Shown piece by piece: positions 1-8,574 of a stretch of 21,971 nt of DNA. Within the stretch, counting starts at the first letter, position 1. Each line of letters begins with the position of its first letter. The notes beneath the pieces are model-generated. The model ran no database searches. It was not told the DNA's origin and worked only from the letters and a program-made list of their open reading frames with translations. Location: assembly GCF_902388705.1 (NCBI RefSeq), contig NZ_CABMQJ010000037.1, positions 1-21,971 of the forward strand. The letters run 5' to 3'. Both the position numbers and the translations under genes were made by a program. Source of the DNA: an uncultured Alistipes sp. (GTDB lineage: Bacteria; Bacteroidota; Bacteroidia; Bacteroidales; Rikenellaceae).

Positions 1-3000
1 CAGGAACAATGTTAGCCGCTGTCGGTTGTAAGGATTACGACGACGACATCGACAAAATCAATGACCGCATCGACGGGTTGACGACCGGCCAAATTGCCGA
101 TGTAGAGTCGCAGCTACAGTCGATGCAAACTGTTATCGACAACCTGAAGGCGGCCAACGAGGCCATCAACAAGGAGATCGAGAATCTCAAGAACGATGCG
201 ACGGCTATCGACGCCTTGAAAAAGGCCCAGGAGCAGCTCCAGAAAGATATCGATGCCATCGAGAAAGACATGGTAAACAACGATTTGCTTACCACAACCC
301 TTAAGTCATACGCTACGACCGAGTCCGTTGCCGACGCCATCGCACTGGCGAAAAGCCTGAAGAAGTACACGGACGATGCTTCCATCGACGCTGCCATCAA
401 GGCGGCGCAGGATGCTGCCGTATCAGCTGCCGGCGCGGCCCTCGAAAGTGCGTTCGAAACGAAACTCGACGCTTATTACACCAAGGCCGATCATGCAGTT
501 TATGACAAGGAGATCAAAAAGTACATCAGCGACGCTGTGGCCGAGGGTGGTTTCATCGATACGAAGATCGCCGAATTGGTGAAAAAAGCCGTCAGCGATA
601 TGCAGGCTACCATCGCAAGCCTCGCGAAAGACGTCGACGCCCTGATTAACCGCATCCAGTCGCTGGTGAACGTACCGCAGGATTCGAACGGACAGACTGA
701 AATGAACATCTACCAGGTCGGAACTACGGACATCGACAACGCTGCCGCCGTGCTGACTTTCCGTGCGACTCCCGCCGCTGCGGTCAAAGACATCGAAACC
801 CTCTATGCAAGCCATCCGGAGTACTTCTCGATGGTATCCGAGAAAGTCCTGACCCGTGCCGGCGAACCCGAAACGGTCGCTGCTGCCATCACGGGCATCG
901 AAGCCGGTGCCGACGGTAAATTCACCGTTACGATCAGCGCTTCCAAAGACGATATGGCTGACCTGAAAGCCGCAGGCAAATCGCTTGCACTGGCGCTCTC
1001 GATTCACAACCAGGTAAATCCGGGTACCGGAGCCGAAGGCGAGGTCGTTTCGGGCGTGACGAACGATGTCCTTTCGAACTTCGCAGTTATCGGATACAAT
1101 GACACGGCAAAAGCTATCGAAGTGAAACTCTTCGGTGCCGATGACAAGGAGTTCACACCCGAAACCATCCGCAAGCCGTTCAATACTACTGTTGCAAACA
1201 GCAAAGTGACGCTGCTCGAGAACACGACGCTCAAGGCTTCGTTAGATGGCAAGAACTACATGTCGCTGGAAGCCATGTCGCAGCTGCTGGGCGTAAACAT
1301 CACGGCCGGTGCATATACGATCACCCCGGCCTATACGGATGCCGGCGGCAGTCCCGTTACCGGCAGCACGAATATCGGTAAATTCATTATCAAGGTTACC
1401 GCACCCAAAACTCCCAGCTGGAACGACCAGCTCGCTACGGTCGAGTTCCGCAAAGCTGCCGAGAGCACCGATGTCAAAGCCAAAGCCGACGTCGCACACA
1501 AAATCGTAATGAACGTTGCAGGCAAGGCCTCCGACAAAGAGGTAACGTGCACGACTTCTTACGAGATTTCCAACCAGCTGGGCGGCACGATTACGTTCAC
1601 CGAAACGAAAGAGATGCCGTGGAGCTACGCGTTGGTATCGAATAACGGCGCCAACACAACGGACAAGACCCCGGCATTTGACGCACCCGTATTCGGCGAA
1701 GTGGCTGTTGCCGTTCCCGACGGGATCAAACTGAAGCTGAAAGAGATTATGGCCGGTACGCTTGTGAAGAAAGTAACCGCCACCGATGATAAGGGTAAAA
1801 CTTCGGATGTCAGCGCTACTGCAGACTTCACGTTCTCTGCGCTTGTTCAGGATTTGGCAAAGGGCATCAACGTTGCCGTCACCAAGGACGGGTATGCATG
1901 GAATACGAAATACGATCTCGAGTATACCTATACGGTGAATAATGTAGACTACGTTATCAAGGGTACAATCCACTTCGGCGCAGTTCCCGCCCCTGTAACA
2001 TATACCTTTACGCAGGATGCGGAATACGCCCCGGAAATTTCGAAGAAACTCGCCTGGGCCGACATTTACAAGGCAATGGCAACGACGGGCTTCGAGGATG
2101 CTGTAGAGTTCGTGGAGGCTATCCAGGCCGGAACGACCGCTCCTGACCCGATTGCACCTGTTATCACGCGCTATGCAAAAGCTTCGGATAAAATCGGAAC
2201 GGATATTACTTCAGAAGGAAACGGTACCGAAATGACGACTTTCACTGCAGAAACTCCCGACAGCCTGAAGTGCGTAATCAAAGCTGCCGATATTGATGCC
2301 GTAGGCAACAAGTTCGAGCACAAGGCCGAATGGACTACCTGGTACGGACAGAAGGTTACCCTGACGGTGAATACGACCGTGACGCTCGGCGATTACAAAC
2401 TGAAACCCAGCGACAAGTATGTTGTGAACGGTATAGCGAAAGCCGAAGGCCAGGTTGATCCGACTACGCATGTTTGGGCGATCGACAAAGTAATCATGAA
2501 GGACTACTTCAGCTGCGATCCGGCAAATGCCCTTGCCAAAGTCGAGTACGCACGCAAATCAGCCAATGGAACTCCGAAGGACAGTGTCTATCCGACTTAC
2601 GACAGCAGCGATGTTAAGCTCGAATGGGGAAGCGCTGTAAATCAGCTTGAGGTGGAGATGACTGCCAAACTGATGTGGAACACGCTTGTGACTCCGCTTG
2701 CTACGACCGACTTCAAGGTAGTTGCAACCGACCCGATCAAGACCTTTGCAGCCAAAGCGCTGACAGCAGAATATTCTACCGGAACGGCGACCGAAGTCGA
2801 CCTGTTGGCTGGTATCACGCTCAAAGACGCTACCGATAAGGCTTGGATCGAACTTAAGAAGGGTGCAAAATTGTATACGCCCGTAACGACGGGTGATGGC
2901 GGAGCAGGCCTGCCTGACAACGGTCCGGAGAAAGTATTCGGTGTTACCGGAACCGGTGCTTCGGCAACTGCAACCGGCGGTATCGTATTCGGAACTCCGG

Positions 3001-3176
3001 TCGTTGAAGACGGTTTGTTCTCCGGTAATATTTCAGTTACGGACGGCGTGCTGACCATTGCACAGAACCAGACCGTACTGCAGGCTCCTGTAACGGTAAC
3101 TGTTCCGGCAACGTTCACTTATCAGTTCGGCGAGAAGAAAGCTGAAATAACGATTACCATCAACCCGAAAAAATAA
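1..3176 (+). CDS. Large coiled-coil surface lipoprotein, 5' end outside window
   Basis: The frame is open from the window edge to the stop at 3176. The first ATG (position 9) leaves only six residues before Cys in LAAVGC, too short for a signal peptide, so the gene must start upstream. Cys followed by KDYDDD fits a lipobox with the acidic export signal that sends Bacteroidetes lipoproteins to the cell surface. Counting from that ATG, residues about 10-95 and 190-225 are heptad-like, Asp/Lys/Ala-rich coiled coil. The remaining roughly 800 residues are Thr/Val/Ala-rich and look like serial beta-sandwich modules with no catalytic motif I can name. From memory, similar N-termini in Bacteroidales are labelled 'PL29 lyase N-terminal domain'; I could not verify this and see no lyase signature. 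Base composition is less GC-rich than in the glycogen genes. Likely role: surface-exposed binding or structural protein. The lipoprotein call is fairly firm; the function is unknown. Confidence 0.8.
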   Translation, partial: GTMLAAVGCKDYDDDIDKINDRIDGLTTGQIADVESQLQSMQTVIDNLKAANEAINKEIENLKNDATAIDALKKAQEQLQKDIDAIEKDMVNNDLLTTTLKSYATTESVADAIALAKSLKKYTDDASIDAAIKAAQDAAVSAAGAALESAFETKLDAYYTKADHAVYDKEIKKYISDAVAEGGFIDTKIAELVKKAVSDMQATIASLAKDVDALINRIQSLVNVPQDSNGQTEMNIYQVGTTDIDNAAAVLTFRATPAAAVKDIETLYASHPEYFSMVSEKVLTRAGEPETVAAAITGIEAGADGKFTVTISASKDDMADLKAAGKSLALALSIHNQVNPGTGAEGEVVSGVTNDVLSNFAVIGYNDTAKAIEVKLFGADDKEFTPETIRKPFNTTVANSKVTLLENTTLKASLDGKNYMSLEAMSQLLGVNITAGAYTITPAYTDAGGSPVTGSTNIGKFIIKVTAPKTPSWNDQLATVEFRKAAESTDVKAKADVAHKIVMNVAGKASDKEVTCTTSYEISNQLGGTITFTETKEMPWSYALVSNNGANTTDKTPAFDAPVFGEVAVAVPDGIKLKLKEIMAGTLVKKVTATDDKGKTSDVSATADFTFSALVQDLAKGINVAVTKDGYAWNTKYDLEYTYTVNNVDYVIKGTIHFGAVPAPVTYTFTQDAEYAPEISKKLAWADIYKAMATTGFEDAVEFVEAIQAGTTAPDPIAPVITRYAKASDKIGTDITSEGNGTEMTTFTAETPDSLKCVIKAADIDAVGNKFEHKAEWTTWYGQKVTLTVNTTVTLGDYKLKPSDKYVVNGIAKAEGQVDPTTHVWAIDKVIMKDYFSCDPANALAKVEYARKSANGTPKDSVYPTYDSSDVKLEWGSAVNQLEVEMTAKLMWNTLVTPLATTDFKVVATDPIKTFAAKALTAEYSTGTATEVDLLAGITLKDATDKAWIELKKGAKLYTPVTTGDGGAGLPDNGPEKVFGVTGTGASATATGGIVFGTPVVEDGLFSGNISVTDGVLTIAQNQTVLQAPVTVTVPATFTYQFGEKKAEITITINPKK

Positions 3177-3200
3177 CAGAACTTCCTTTTCCGCGGAATC

Positions 3201-3226
3201 CGGCGCCGTCCTTCGGGGCGGTGCCG
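3201..3226 (+). other. Stable UUCG-loop hairpin in the lipoprotein 3' UTR
   Basis: Arms 3201-3211 and 3216-3226 form an 11-bp GC-rich stem with two G-U pairs, closed by a UUCG tetraloop. There is no T-run after it, so it is not a classical terminator. It begins 24 nt after the lipoprotein stop codon and precedes the terminator at 3320. It may protect the mRNA 3' end or belong to a 3'-UTR-derived RNA. Confidence 0.5.
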
Positions 3227-3319
3227 GGAACCCGGGCAACAAATCCCCAAAGCAGGGGCTGACAATCCCAAAATTTTTGGTTAACAACAACTCCCACTTT
3301 CAATAGAAAACCCCTGCTT

Positions 3320-3355
3320 GCGGCAGACCGAAGAGGCGCGGTCTGCCGCTTTTTT
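3320..3355 (+). terminator. Rho-independent terminator after the surface lipoprotein gene
   Basis: A perfect 10-bp stem (GCGGCAGACC at 3320-3329 with GGTCTGCCGC at 3340-3349) has a 10-nt loop and six T at 3350-3355. It lies 144 nt past the lipoprotein stop. A 9-bp inverted repeat (3250-3258 with 3311-3319) ends directly at its base. The rest of the gene-free stretch, 3360-3560, is GC-rich, has a run of nine C at 3481-3489, and shows no convincing gene. Confidence 0.85.
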
Positions 3356-3567
3356 GTGTCCTGCGGTGTGCGCTGCTTTCCGGCGGGTATATCGTTCCGG
3401 GCTCTGTGCATTTTCGGGCTTCATGCATCCTGCCGTGGCCTGTTTGCAGGCTGGCGCATCTTGCCGTGCCGGGGCGTTTGCCCCCCCCCTTGGTTCCGGT
3501 TTTCGTTGGGGGCGGTTGCACGGTGTGTGCGGTTGCCCTCCGTGCGGCCGGAGGGGGCTGAAAAAAA

Positions 3568-3600
3568 GCAGCCGGAATTCAAAACTCCGGCTGCCTTTTT
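3568..3600 (-). terminator. Bidirectional terminator ending the glycogen-locus operon
   Basis: The stem GCAGCCGGA (3568-3576) pairs with TCCGGCTGC (3586-3594) around a 9-nt loop. It is flanked by seven A at 3561-3567 and five T at 3596-3600, so it can work both ways. Read on the minus strand it has a seven-T tail and lies 100 nt past the GH57 stop, making it the natural end of the minus-strand glycogen operon. Confidence 0.8.
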
Positions 3601-3699
3601 ATGTTTGTTGCAGGATGCACCGCGTTGGCGGTGTGTGCAGGATATGCCTCTTCGTTGTCGCAGTTTACGGCCGCTTTGCATACGGCCTTCGTACGGCGG

Positions 3700-4914
3700 T
3701 TATTTCACTTTCGCGGCTTTCGCGGCCACGGCCTTGTCCAGTTCGATGATGAAGTCCGAGAGGACGTTCATGTAGTTGATAAAGGCGTCGTACGCCGAGT
3801 CGTAGGGATTGAAATAGGAGTGTACGTCGCCGTCCGACAGCCATTTGGTGGCCATGTAATAGAAGTGGTCGGAGGTCTGCATGAAACTCCACACATAATC
3901 GAAATCGGGGCTTTTCAGGGCCGCGACCTTCTCTTTCTGGGCGTAGAGTTTCGCGAACGCCTCGTTCTGCAGTTCGTTGCCGAGCCATGCCGTCACGTCG
4001 CGCTCCTCGTCGGCCCACGACATCACGTGCGGGCAGTGCAGCACGGCGACGGGCTGGTATTTCCTGGAAGCCTCGGTGACGGTCGCGAACTCCATGTCGT
4101 TCTTCTTGGCGAGGATGGCTTTGGGCAGGGCGCGCATGAATTCGAAGATGCCGGTGTCGGCCGTCTGGTGCTCGCCGAACGTTTCGTAGTCCATGAAGAG
4201 GTTGATGACCTCGCCCGGGGTTTCGTCCGATGCGAGCCACTTCACGTATTTATCGGCCGTCAGCGGCCACTGGTCCCAGCTGCGGTTCGAGAAGCGGAAG
4301 GCGATGTCGTCCGAGAGCTTGTAGTTGCGCAGCAGCAGGCGCAGCTTCTGGTTGATGGCGTTGGCATAGACGTAGTTGGGCGACTTCCAGCCCAGTATGT
4401 GTTTGGCGCCCTCGGCCAGCATCGTGCGGAAGCCCATGTCGGCCACCATGGCGCCGATTTCGTCCGAATAGATCAGCTCCGTGTTGCGGAATGCGGTGGG
4501 CTTTACGCCGAACTCCTTTTTTATCAGCGCCGTGTGGAGCTTCACCTGCTCGGTGAAATCCTCTTTCGAGGCCAGCGAGGCCAGCGAATGGGAGTAGGTT
4601 TCGGCGAGGAACTCCACGCAGCCCGTGGCCGCGAGTTCCTTGAACGACTCGAGCACCTCGGGCGCAAAGGCGCGGAACTGCTCGATGGCGATGCCCGTTA
4701 TCGAGAACGAGCAGCGGAACTTACCCTTGTTCTCCTTGATGAGCTTCAGCAGCAGGGCATTCATCGGCAGGTAGCACTGCCGGGCGACTTTCTGCATGAT
4801 CGAGCGGTTCAGGAGGTCGTCCAGATAGTTGTGGTCCTTGCCCATGTTGAAGAAGCGGTACTTCTTCAGTCGCCAGGGCTGGTGTACCTGAAAATATAAG
4901 CAGACGGTTTTCAT
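3700..4914 (-). CDS. Glycoside hydrolase family 57 alpha-amylase-type enzyme
   Basis: GH57 retaining enzymes cleave or transfer alpha-1,4 (some alpha-1,6) glucan bonds. This cytoplasmic protein of about 404 residues has the family landmarks in order: VHQP at residues 10-13, ITGIAIEQ, VEFLAETYSHS, FRNTELIYSD (likely holding the nucleophile Glu) and FMDYETFGEHQ (likely acid Asp). No signal peptide is present, so it should act on intracellular glycogen or maltodextrin. An earlier in-frame ATG at 4941 would overlap the upstream glycosyltransferase; the ATG at 4914 is preferred because it begins MKTVCLYFQVHQP, as family members do, and starts 7 nt after that gene's stop. It is the last gene of the operon, before the terminator at 3568-3600. 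Whether it acts as amylase, 4-alpha-glucanotransferase or branching enzyme cannot be decided from sequence alone. Confidence 0.88.
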   Translation of the reverse strand: MKTVCLYFQVHQPWRLKKYRFFNMGKDHNYLDDLLNRSIMQKVARQCYLPMNALLLKLIKENKGKFRCSFSITGIAIEQFRAFAPEVLESFKELAATGCVEFLAETYSHSLASLASKEDFTEQVKLHTALIKKEFGVKPTAFRNTELIYSDEIGAMVADMGFRTMLAEGAKHILGWKSPNYVYANAINQKLRLLLRNYKLSDDIAFRFSNRSWDQWPLTADKYVKWLASDETPGEVINLFMDYETFGEHQTADTGIFEFMRALPKAILAKKNDMEFATVTEASRKYQPVAVLHCPHVMSWADEERDVTAWLGNELQNEAFAKLYAQKEKVAALKSPDFDYVWSFMQTSDHFYYMATKWLSDGDVHSYFNPYDSAYDAFINYMNVLSDFIIELDKAVAAKAAKVK

Positions 4915-4921
4915 AGGGTTT

Positions 4922-6241
4922 CTATTTTGTTGTTTTTTCATGCTCTTCGATTACCGCTTCGTATACGGTTTTGATTTTTGCGGCCGCATCGTTCCATTTG
5001 AGGTTGGTGACCTCCTCCAGCCCTTTCGAGGCGAACATGCCCGACAGGGCCGGATACTTTATCAGCCCGTAAATGGCGTCGGCCAGTGCATCGACGTCCC
5101 AGTAGTCGACTTTCACGGCGTAGTCGAGCACCTCGGCCACGCCGCTCTGCTTGGAGATGATTACCGGAACGTTCGAGCGCATCGCCTCGAGGGGCGAGAT
5201 GCCGAACGGCTCCGAAACCGACGGCATGACATAAACGTCCGAAAGCTGGAACATCTTGTGCACGTCCTCGCCGCGCAGGAATCCCGTGAAGTGGAAACGG
5301 TCGGCGATGCCCAGCCGCGCCACGCGGCGGATGACGTGGTTCATCATGTCGCCCGAGCCGGCCATCACGAACCGTACGCCGGGAACCTTCTTGAGTACTT
5401 TGGCGGCGGCTTCCACGAAATAGTCGGGGCCTTTCTGGTAGGTGATGCGTCCGAGGAACGTGACGATTTTGTCTTCGACGCCCCGCTCCGGCATTTTGCA
5501 CTGGCCTGCGGCGAAGCGTACGGCGTTGTGCACCGTGACGACCTTCCCGGCCGGGACGCCGTAGCGGTTGATGACGATGTTGCGCGTGAGGTTCGACACG
5601 GCGATTACGCGGTCTGCGGCGTGCATTCCCGCGCGCTCGATGGCGTAGACCTCCGTGTTGACGTTCTCGCCGCTGCGGTCGTACTCCGTGGCGTGCATGT
5701 GCACGACGAGCGGTTTGCCCGAGACGCGTTTGGCGGCGATGCCGGCGTAATAGGTGAGCCAGTCGTGGGCGTGTATCACGTCGAACTGCCCCTCGAGGTC
5801 TTTGGCGACCTGCGCGGCCACCACGGCGTAGCGGGCCACTTCCTCCATGAGGTTGGCGCCGTACTTGCCCGAGAAGGTGTAGCGTTGTTTCCATGCGTCG
5901 GTCGTCGACCATGTTTTCTGCCCCGATTTGACATAGTGCTCGTGGTACTGCTCGTACTCTTCCGGCGAGATGTAAGGCACCATGTTCGAGTCGATGTGGA
6001 TGAACGACATCTTCTCGAGAATGTCGTCCGCACCGCTTCCCGTCGAACCGTAGAGAGCTTCCACGTCGCTGGCGTTCACCACATGCGAGAACCGCTGGTC
6101 TTCGTCGCCGTAGGCGTGGGGAACCACGAACGTGACGTCGACGTCGTTACGCGCCAAACCGCGGGTCATGCCGTAGCATGCCGTTCCCAGTCCGCCCGCG
6201 ATATGGGGCGGGAACTCCCAACCGAACATCAATACTCTCAT
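4922..6241 (-). CDS. GT4/GT5-like glycosyltransferase (glycogen synthase-like)
   Basis: This 439-residue GT-B enzyme starts MRVLMFGWEFPPHIAGGLG, the sugar-nucleotide-binding N-terminus of archaeal-type glycogen/starch synthases and related family 4 transferases. Other landmarks are HAHDWLTYYAG (middle of the N-domain), VTFLGRITYQKGPDYFVEAA (start of the C-domain) and the E-X7-E motif EPFGISPLE with E344 and E352. It is cytoplasmic, with no membrane segment. It sits 26 nt after the debranching enzyme and 7 nt before the GH57 gene, so the three are almost certainly cotranscribed. The expected role is to extend or prime alpha-1,4-glucan from UDP- or ADP-glucose. The donor, and whether the product is linear maltodextrin or glycogen, is not readable here. 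It is a second potential glucan polymerase besides the GT3 domain encoded upstream. Confidence 0.87.
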   Translation of the reverse strand: MRVLMFGWEFPPHIAGGLGTACYGMTRGLARNDVDVTFVVPHAYGDEDQRFSHVVNASDVEALYGSTGSGADDILEKMSFIHIDSNMVPYISPEEYEQYHEHYVKSGQKTWSTTDAWKQRYTFSGKYGANLMEEVARYAVVAAQVAKDLEGQFDVIHAHDWLTYYAGIAAKRVSGKPLVVHMHATEYDRSGENVNTEVYAIERAGMHAADRVIAVSNLTRNIVINRYGVPAGKVVTVHNAVRFAAGQCKMPERGVEDKIVTFLGRITYQKGPDYFVEAAAKVLKKVPGVRFVMAGSGDMMNHVIRRVARLGIADRFHFTGFLRGEDVHKMFQLSDVYVMPSVSEPFGISPLEAMRSNVPVIISKQSGVAEVLDYAVKVDYWDVDALADAIYGLIKYPALSGMFASKGLEEVTNLKWNDAAAKIKTVYEAVIEEHEKTTK

Positions 6242-6267
6242 AAGCCTTATATCTTTTTGTTGTTACC

Positions 6268-8469
6268 TTACTTTTTCGCCGCTTTCTTTGCGGCCGTTTT
6301 CGGGGCTGCCTTTTTCGTTGCAGCCGTTACGCTTTTCGCCGGGGCTTTCTTCGCCGGGGCTTCGGCGGCGCTGTCCGGTGAAACGGCCGTTTTTGCCGCT
6401 TTTTTCACTGCCGGCTTCTTCGGCCTGGCAGTTGTTCCCGCTCCGATTATCGTGCTTTTTGCCGCTGTCCCTGCGGCGCCTTTGCTTTTCGGGGTGTTCT
6501 TTTTTGCGCCTTTTGTCGTGCTGTTTTCCCGATGCTCCTGCTTGCTGCGCTCACGGATCATGCGGTAGATGTCCAGCACGGCCCCCACGCTCCACGCCTG
6601 CGAGATTGCCCCGCGCGACGTATAGGGCGGATCGGCGTCGTAAAGTTCGCATACCGAGCCGATGCCGTAGCTCTGGATGTCCTCCTCGAAATTGGCGAGT
6701 ATCTCTTCTGCCTGCGGCAGGAAAGCGTCGCCGTCGATGTCGAAGCAGGCCTTGACGTAGAACGGCAGCAGCCACGGCCATACCGAGCCGTTTTTGGCTG
6801 CGAAGTCGCGCTCGGCGGGCGTTCCCTGCTGGCGCCCCTTGTAAAGCGGGTTTTGGGGCGAGAGCGTCCGCAGCCCTTTCGGGGTGAGCAGGTGCTGGCG
6901 CACGGTGCGGAGCACTTCGAACTGCAGCTGCTCGTCGAGCATCTTGAAATCCAGTCCGCAGGCGACTACCATATTCGGGCGGGTCGACTTGTCCGGGCCG
7001 TTTTGGCCGACGACGTCGGCCAGGTACCCTTCCGGCAGGCGGAACAATTCGAGGAACGACGCCTGCGTGCGGCCGGGAATCTCCTGCCATGCTTCGACGA
7101 ATGCCTTGTCGCCGTTTTTGCCGGCCAACTCCAGTGTGTAGCATACCGCGTTGTACCACAGTGCATTTACTTCGACCTGATAGCCGTTGCGCGGGGTGAC
7201 GGGACAGCCTTCGACCACGGAGTTCATCCAGGTCAGGGGAACATTGTCGGCCGCGGCCCATATCAGGCCGTTGTCGTGCAGGCTTACGCGTCCGCCCACA
7301 CTCCGACGGTAACTCTCCAGGATGTCTTTCATCGCCGGGCCGTAGCTCTTCCATATCTCTTTGGCGCCCACTTCGCGTTCGAGTTGCTGGAGCGTCCAGA
7401 AGAACCAGAGTGGCGCGTCCGCCGCGACTTCCGCCGAGGCGTTGCCGCAGAACATGCCGTCGCGCATGCCGCGCACCATCGTGTCGAGGGCGTCGATGCA
7501 GTCCTCCTTGTGTCCCTGCTCGAGCGTGATGCCCGGGAGCGAAATGAAAGTCTGGCGGCCCGAAACCCCGTGCCACGGGTATCCCGACACCACTTCGGTG
7601 CGGTCGCCCGGGCGGCGTATCAGGAACTGCCGTGCGGAGTGCTCGAGGCAGCTGATGAAGTCGATTTTGTGCGTGCGGCGCGCGATGGAGGCGGCGAATA
7701 CCTCTTCGATGGTCTTCGTCGAACCCATTTCGTCGAGCGACGCCGAGAAGATGATGCTTTCGCCTTTCTTCAGTTCCGCTTCGAAATAGCCCGTCGTGAG
7801 CAAATCCTCGTAGCCGTCATAGCCGCGAATCAGATCCTGCTGGTATTCGAAATTATAGTACCAGTCCGGCGCGGGCACGAATTCCGTGCCGGGTTTGCTC
7901 GTCTGGAGGTACAGCCACGGGAAGGTGCCGTAGAGGCGGCACTTCACGCCGTTGACTGCGGGGTAGGAGTGCCCGTCGGCCTCCATGTTGGCGTGCGTGA
8001 GCGCATGCTTGTCGCGGAAGGCGAGGAACGGGCGCAGCCGCAGCCTGGTTTCGGAGTGCGCGTCGATGAGCGTATAGCGAATCATCAGCTGCGTGCGCTT
8101 GTGTATCCACAGCATCTCTTTCTTGAGTATCACCCCGCCGACGCGGTAGGTGATCGTAGGGGTCGGCGTATACGCGAAGTCGGTGATGTATTTGTGTCCG
8201 CGCGGCTCGTATACCCCCTGGAAGCGGTGCAGGGCCAGGTTGAATGTCTGGTCGTGCTGGACTACGGTTTCGTCGAGCGACGAAAGCAGAACGTAGGTCC
8301 GGCCGCTGTCGTCGACGGGCGCCACCATCAGGCCGTGGTAGCGGCGGGTGTTGCAGCAGACGATAGTCGTGCTCATGTAGCCGCCGATCCGGTCAGTGGA
8401 GAGCATTTCGCGCTGGAGCGAGTACTCCAGATTGCCCAATTCGCTTTTGTCGAAAGTAAGTGCTGACAT
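6268..8469 (-). CDS. Glycogen debranching enzyme (amylo-alpha-1,6-glucosidase) with Lys/Ala-rich tail
   Basis: The 733-residue cytoplasmic protein has two family parts: an N-terminal beta domain (DRIGGYMSTTIVCCNTRRYHGLMV, residues about 26-50) and an (alpha/alpha)6 barrel with GYPWHGVSGRQTFISLPG, DAPLWFFWTLQQL and LTWMNS through VEVNALWYNAV. Such enzymes remove alpha-1,6 branch points so glycogen can be fully mobilised. The catalytic body ends near residue 643. The last 90 residues (644-733) are a low-complexity tail of Lys, Ala, Pro and Thr with repeated KKA/AKK, like histone H1 or bacterial H1-like proteins, and are not part of the usual fold. Position 416 is Asn where I remember many relatives having Asp (WMDA). 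It has its own promoter at 8493-8523 and leads the debranching-GT-GH57 operon. Family assignment is firm; the role of the tail is unknown. Confidence 0.9.
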   Translation of the reverse strand: MSALTFDKSELGNLEYSLQREMLSTDRIGGYMSTTIVCCNTRRYHGLMVAPVDDSGRTYVLLSSLDETVVQHDQTFNLALHRFQGVYEPRGHKYITDFAYTPTPTITYRVGGVILKKEMLWIHKRTQLMIRYTLIDAHSETRLRLRPFLAFRDKHALTHANMEADGHSYPAVNGVKCRLYGTFPWLYLQTSKPGTEFVPAPDWYYNFEYQQDLIRGYDGYEDLLTTGYFEAELKKGESIIFSASLDEMGSTKTIEEVFAASIARRTHKIDFISCLEHSARQFLIRRPGDRTEVVSGYPWHGVSGRQTFISLPGITLEQGHKEDCIDALDTMVRGMRDGMFCGNASAEVAADAPLWFFWTLQQLEREVGAKEIWKSYGPAMKDILESYRRSVGGRVSLHDNGLIWAAADNVPLTWMNSVVEGCPVTPRNGYQVEVNALWYNAVCYTLELAGKNGDKAFVEAWQEIPGRTQASFLELFRLPEGYLADVVGQNGPDKSTRPNMVVACGLDFKMLDEQLQFEVLRTVRQHLLTPKGLRTLSPQNPLYKGRQQGTPAERDFAAKNGSVWPWLLPFYVKACFDIDGDAFLPQAEEILANFEEDIQSYGIGSVCELYDADPPYTSRGAISQAWSVGAVLDIYRMIRERSKQEHRENSTTKGAKKNTPKSKGAAGTAAKSTIIGAGTTARPKKPAVKKAAKTAVSPDSAAEAPAKKAPAKSVTAATKKAAPKTAAKKAAKK

Positions 8470-8492
8470 ATCTAAAAATGCTGTTGGTTCTA

Positions 8493-8523
8493 TAAAGATA
8501 TTGAATTTTTCAGGAAATTACAA
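8493..8523 (-). promoter_or_regulatory. Bacteroidetes-type promoter of the debranching-GT-GH57 operon
   Basis: On the minus strand, TTG (8523-8521) is followed by exactly 20 nt and then TATCTTTA (8500-8493), one base off the TAnnTTTG -7 consensus. Predicted transcription would begin about 17 nt before the ATG at 8469. A weak 6-bp hairpin (CAGGAA/TTCCTG) lies just upstream, after the phosphorylase stop, but has no clean T-run, so some read-through from the fusion gene is possible. Confidence 0.65.
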
Positions 8524-8574
8524 GGGCGTTCCTGTGAATTAATACCTTTTTAAACATTATTTACCCTAAATTTA

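Noticed and set aside
3318..3775. Two plus-strand frames of about 140 codons after the first terminator
   Set aside because: Cys/Arg/Gly/Ala-rich text with no domain; they cross a terminator stem and overlap the 3' end of the GH57 gene.
4915..4941. Upstream ATG of the GH57 gene
   Set aside because: It would overlap the preceding coding end and add a KKQQNRNP extension not typical of the family; the ATG at 4914 fits better.
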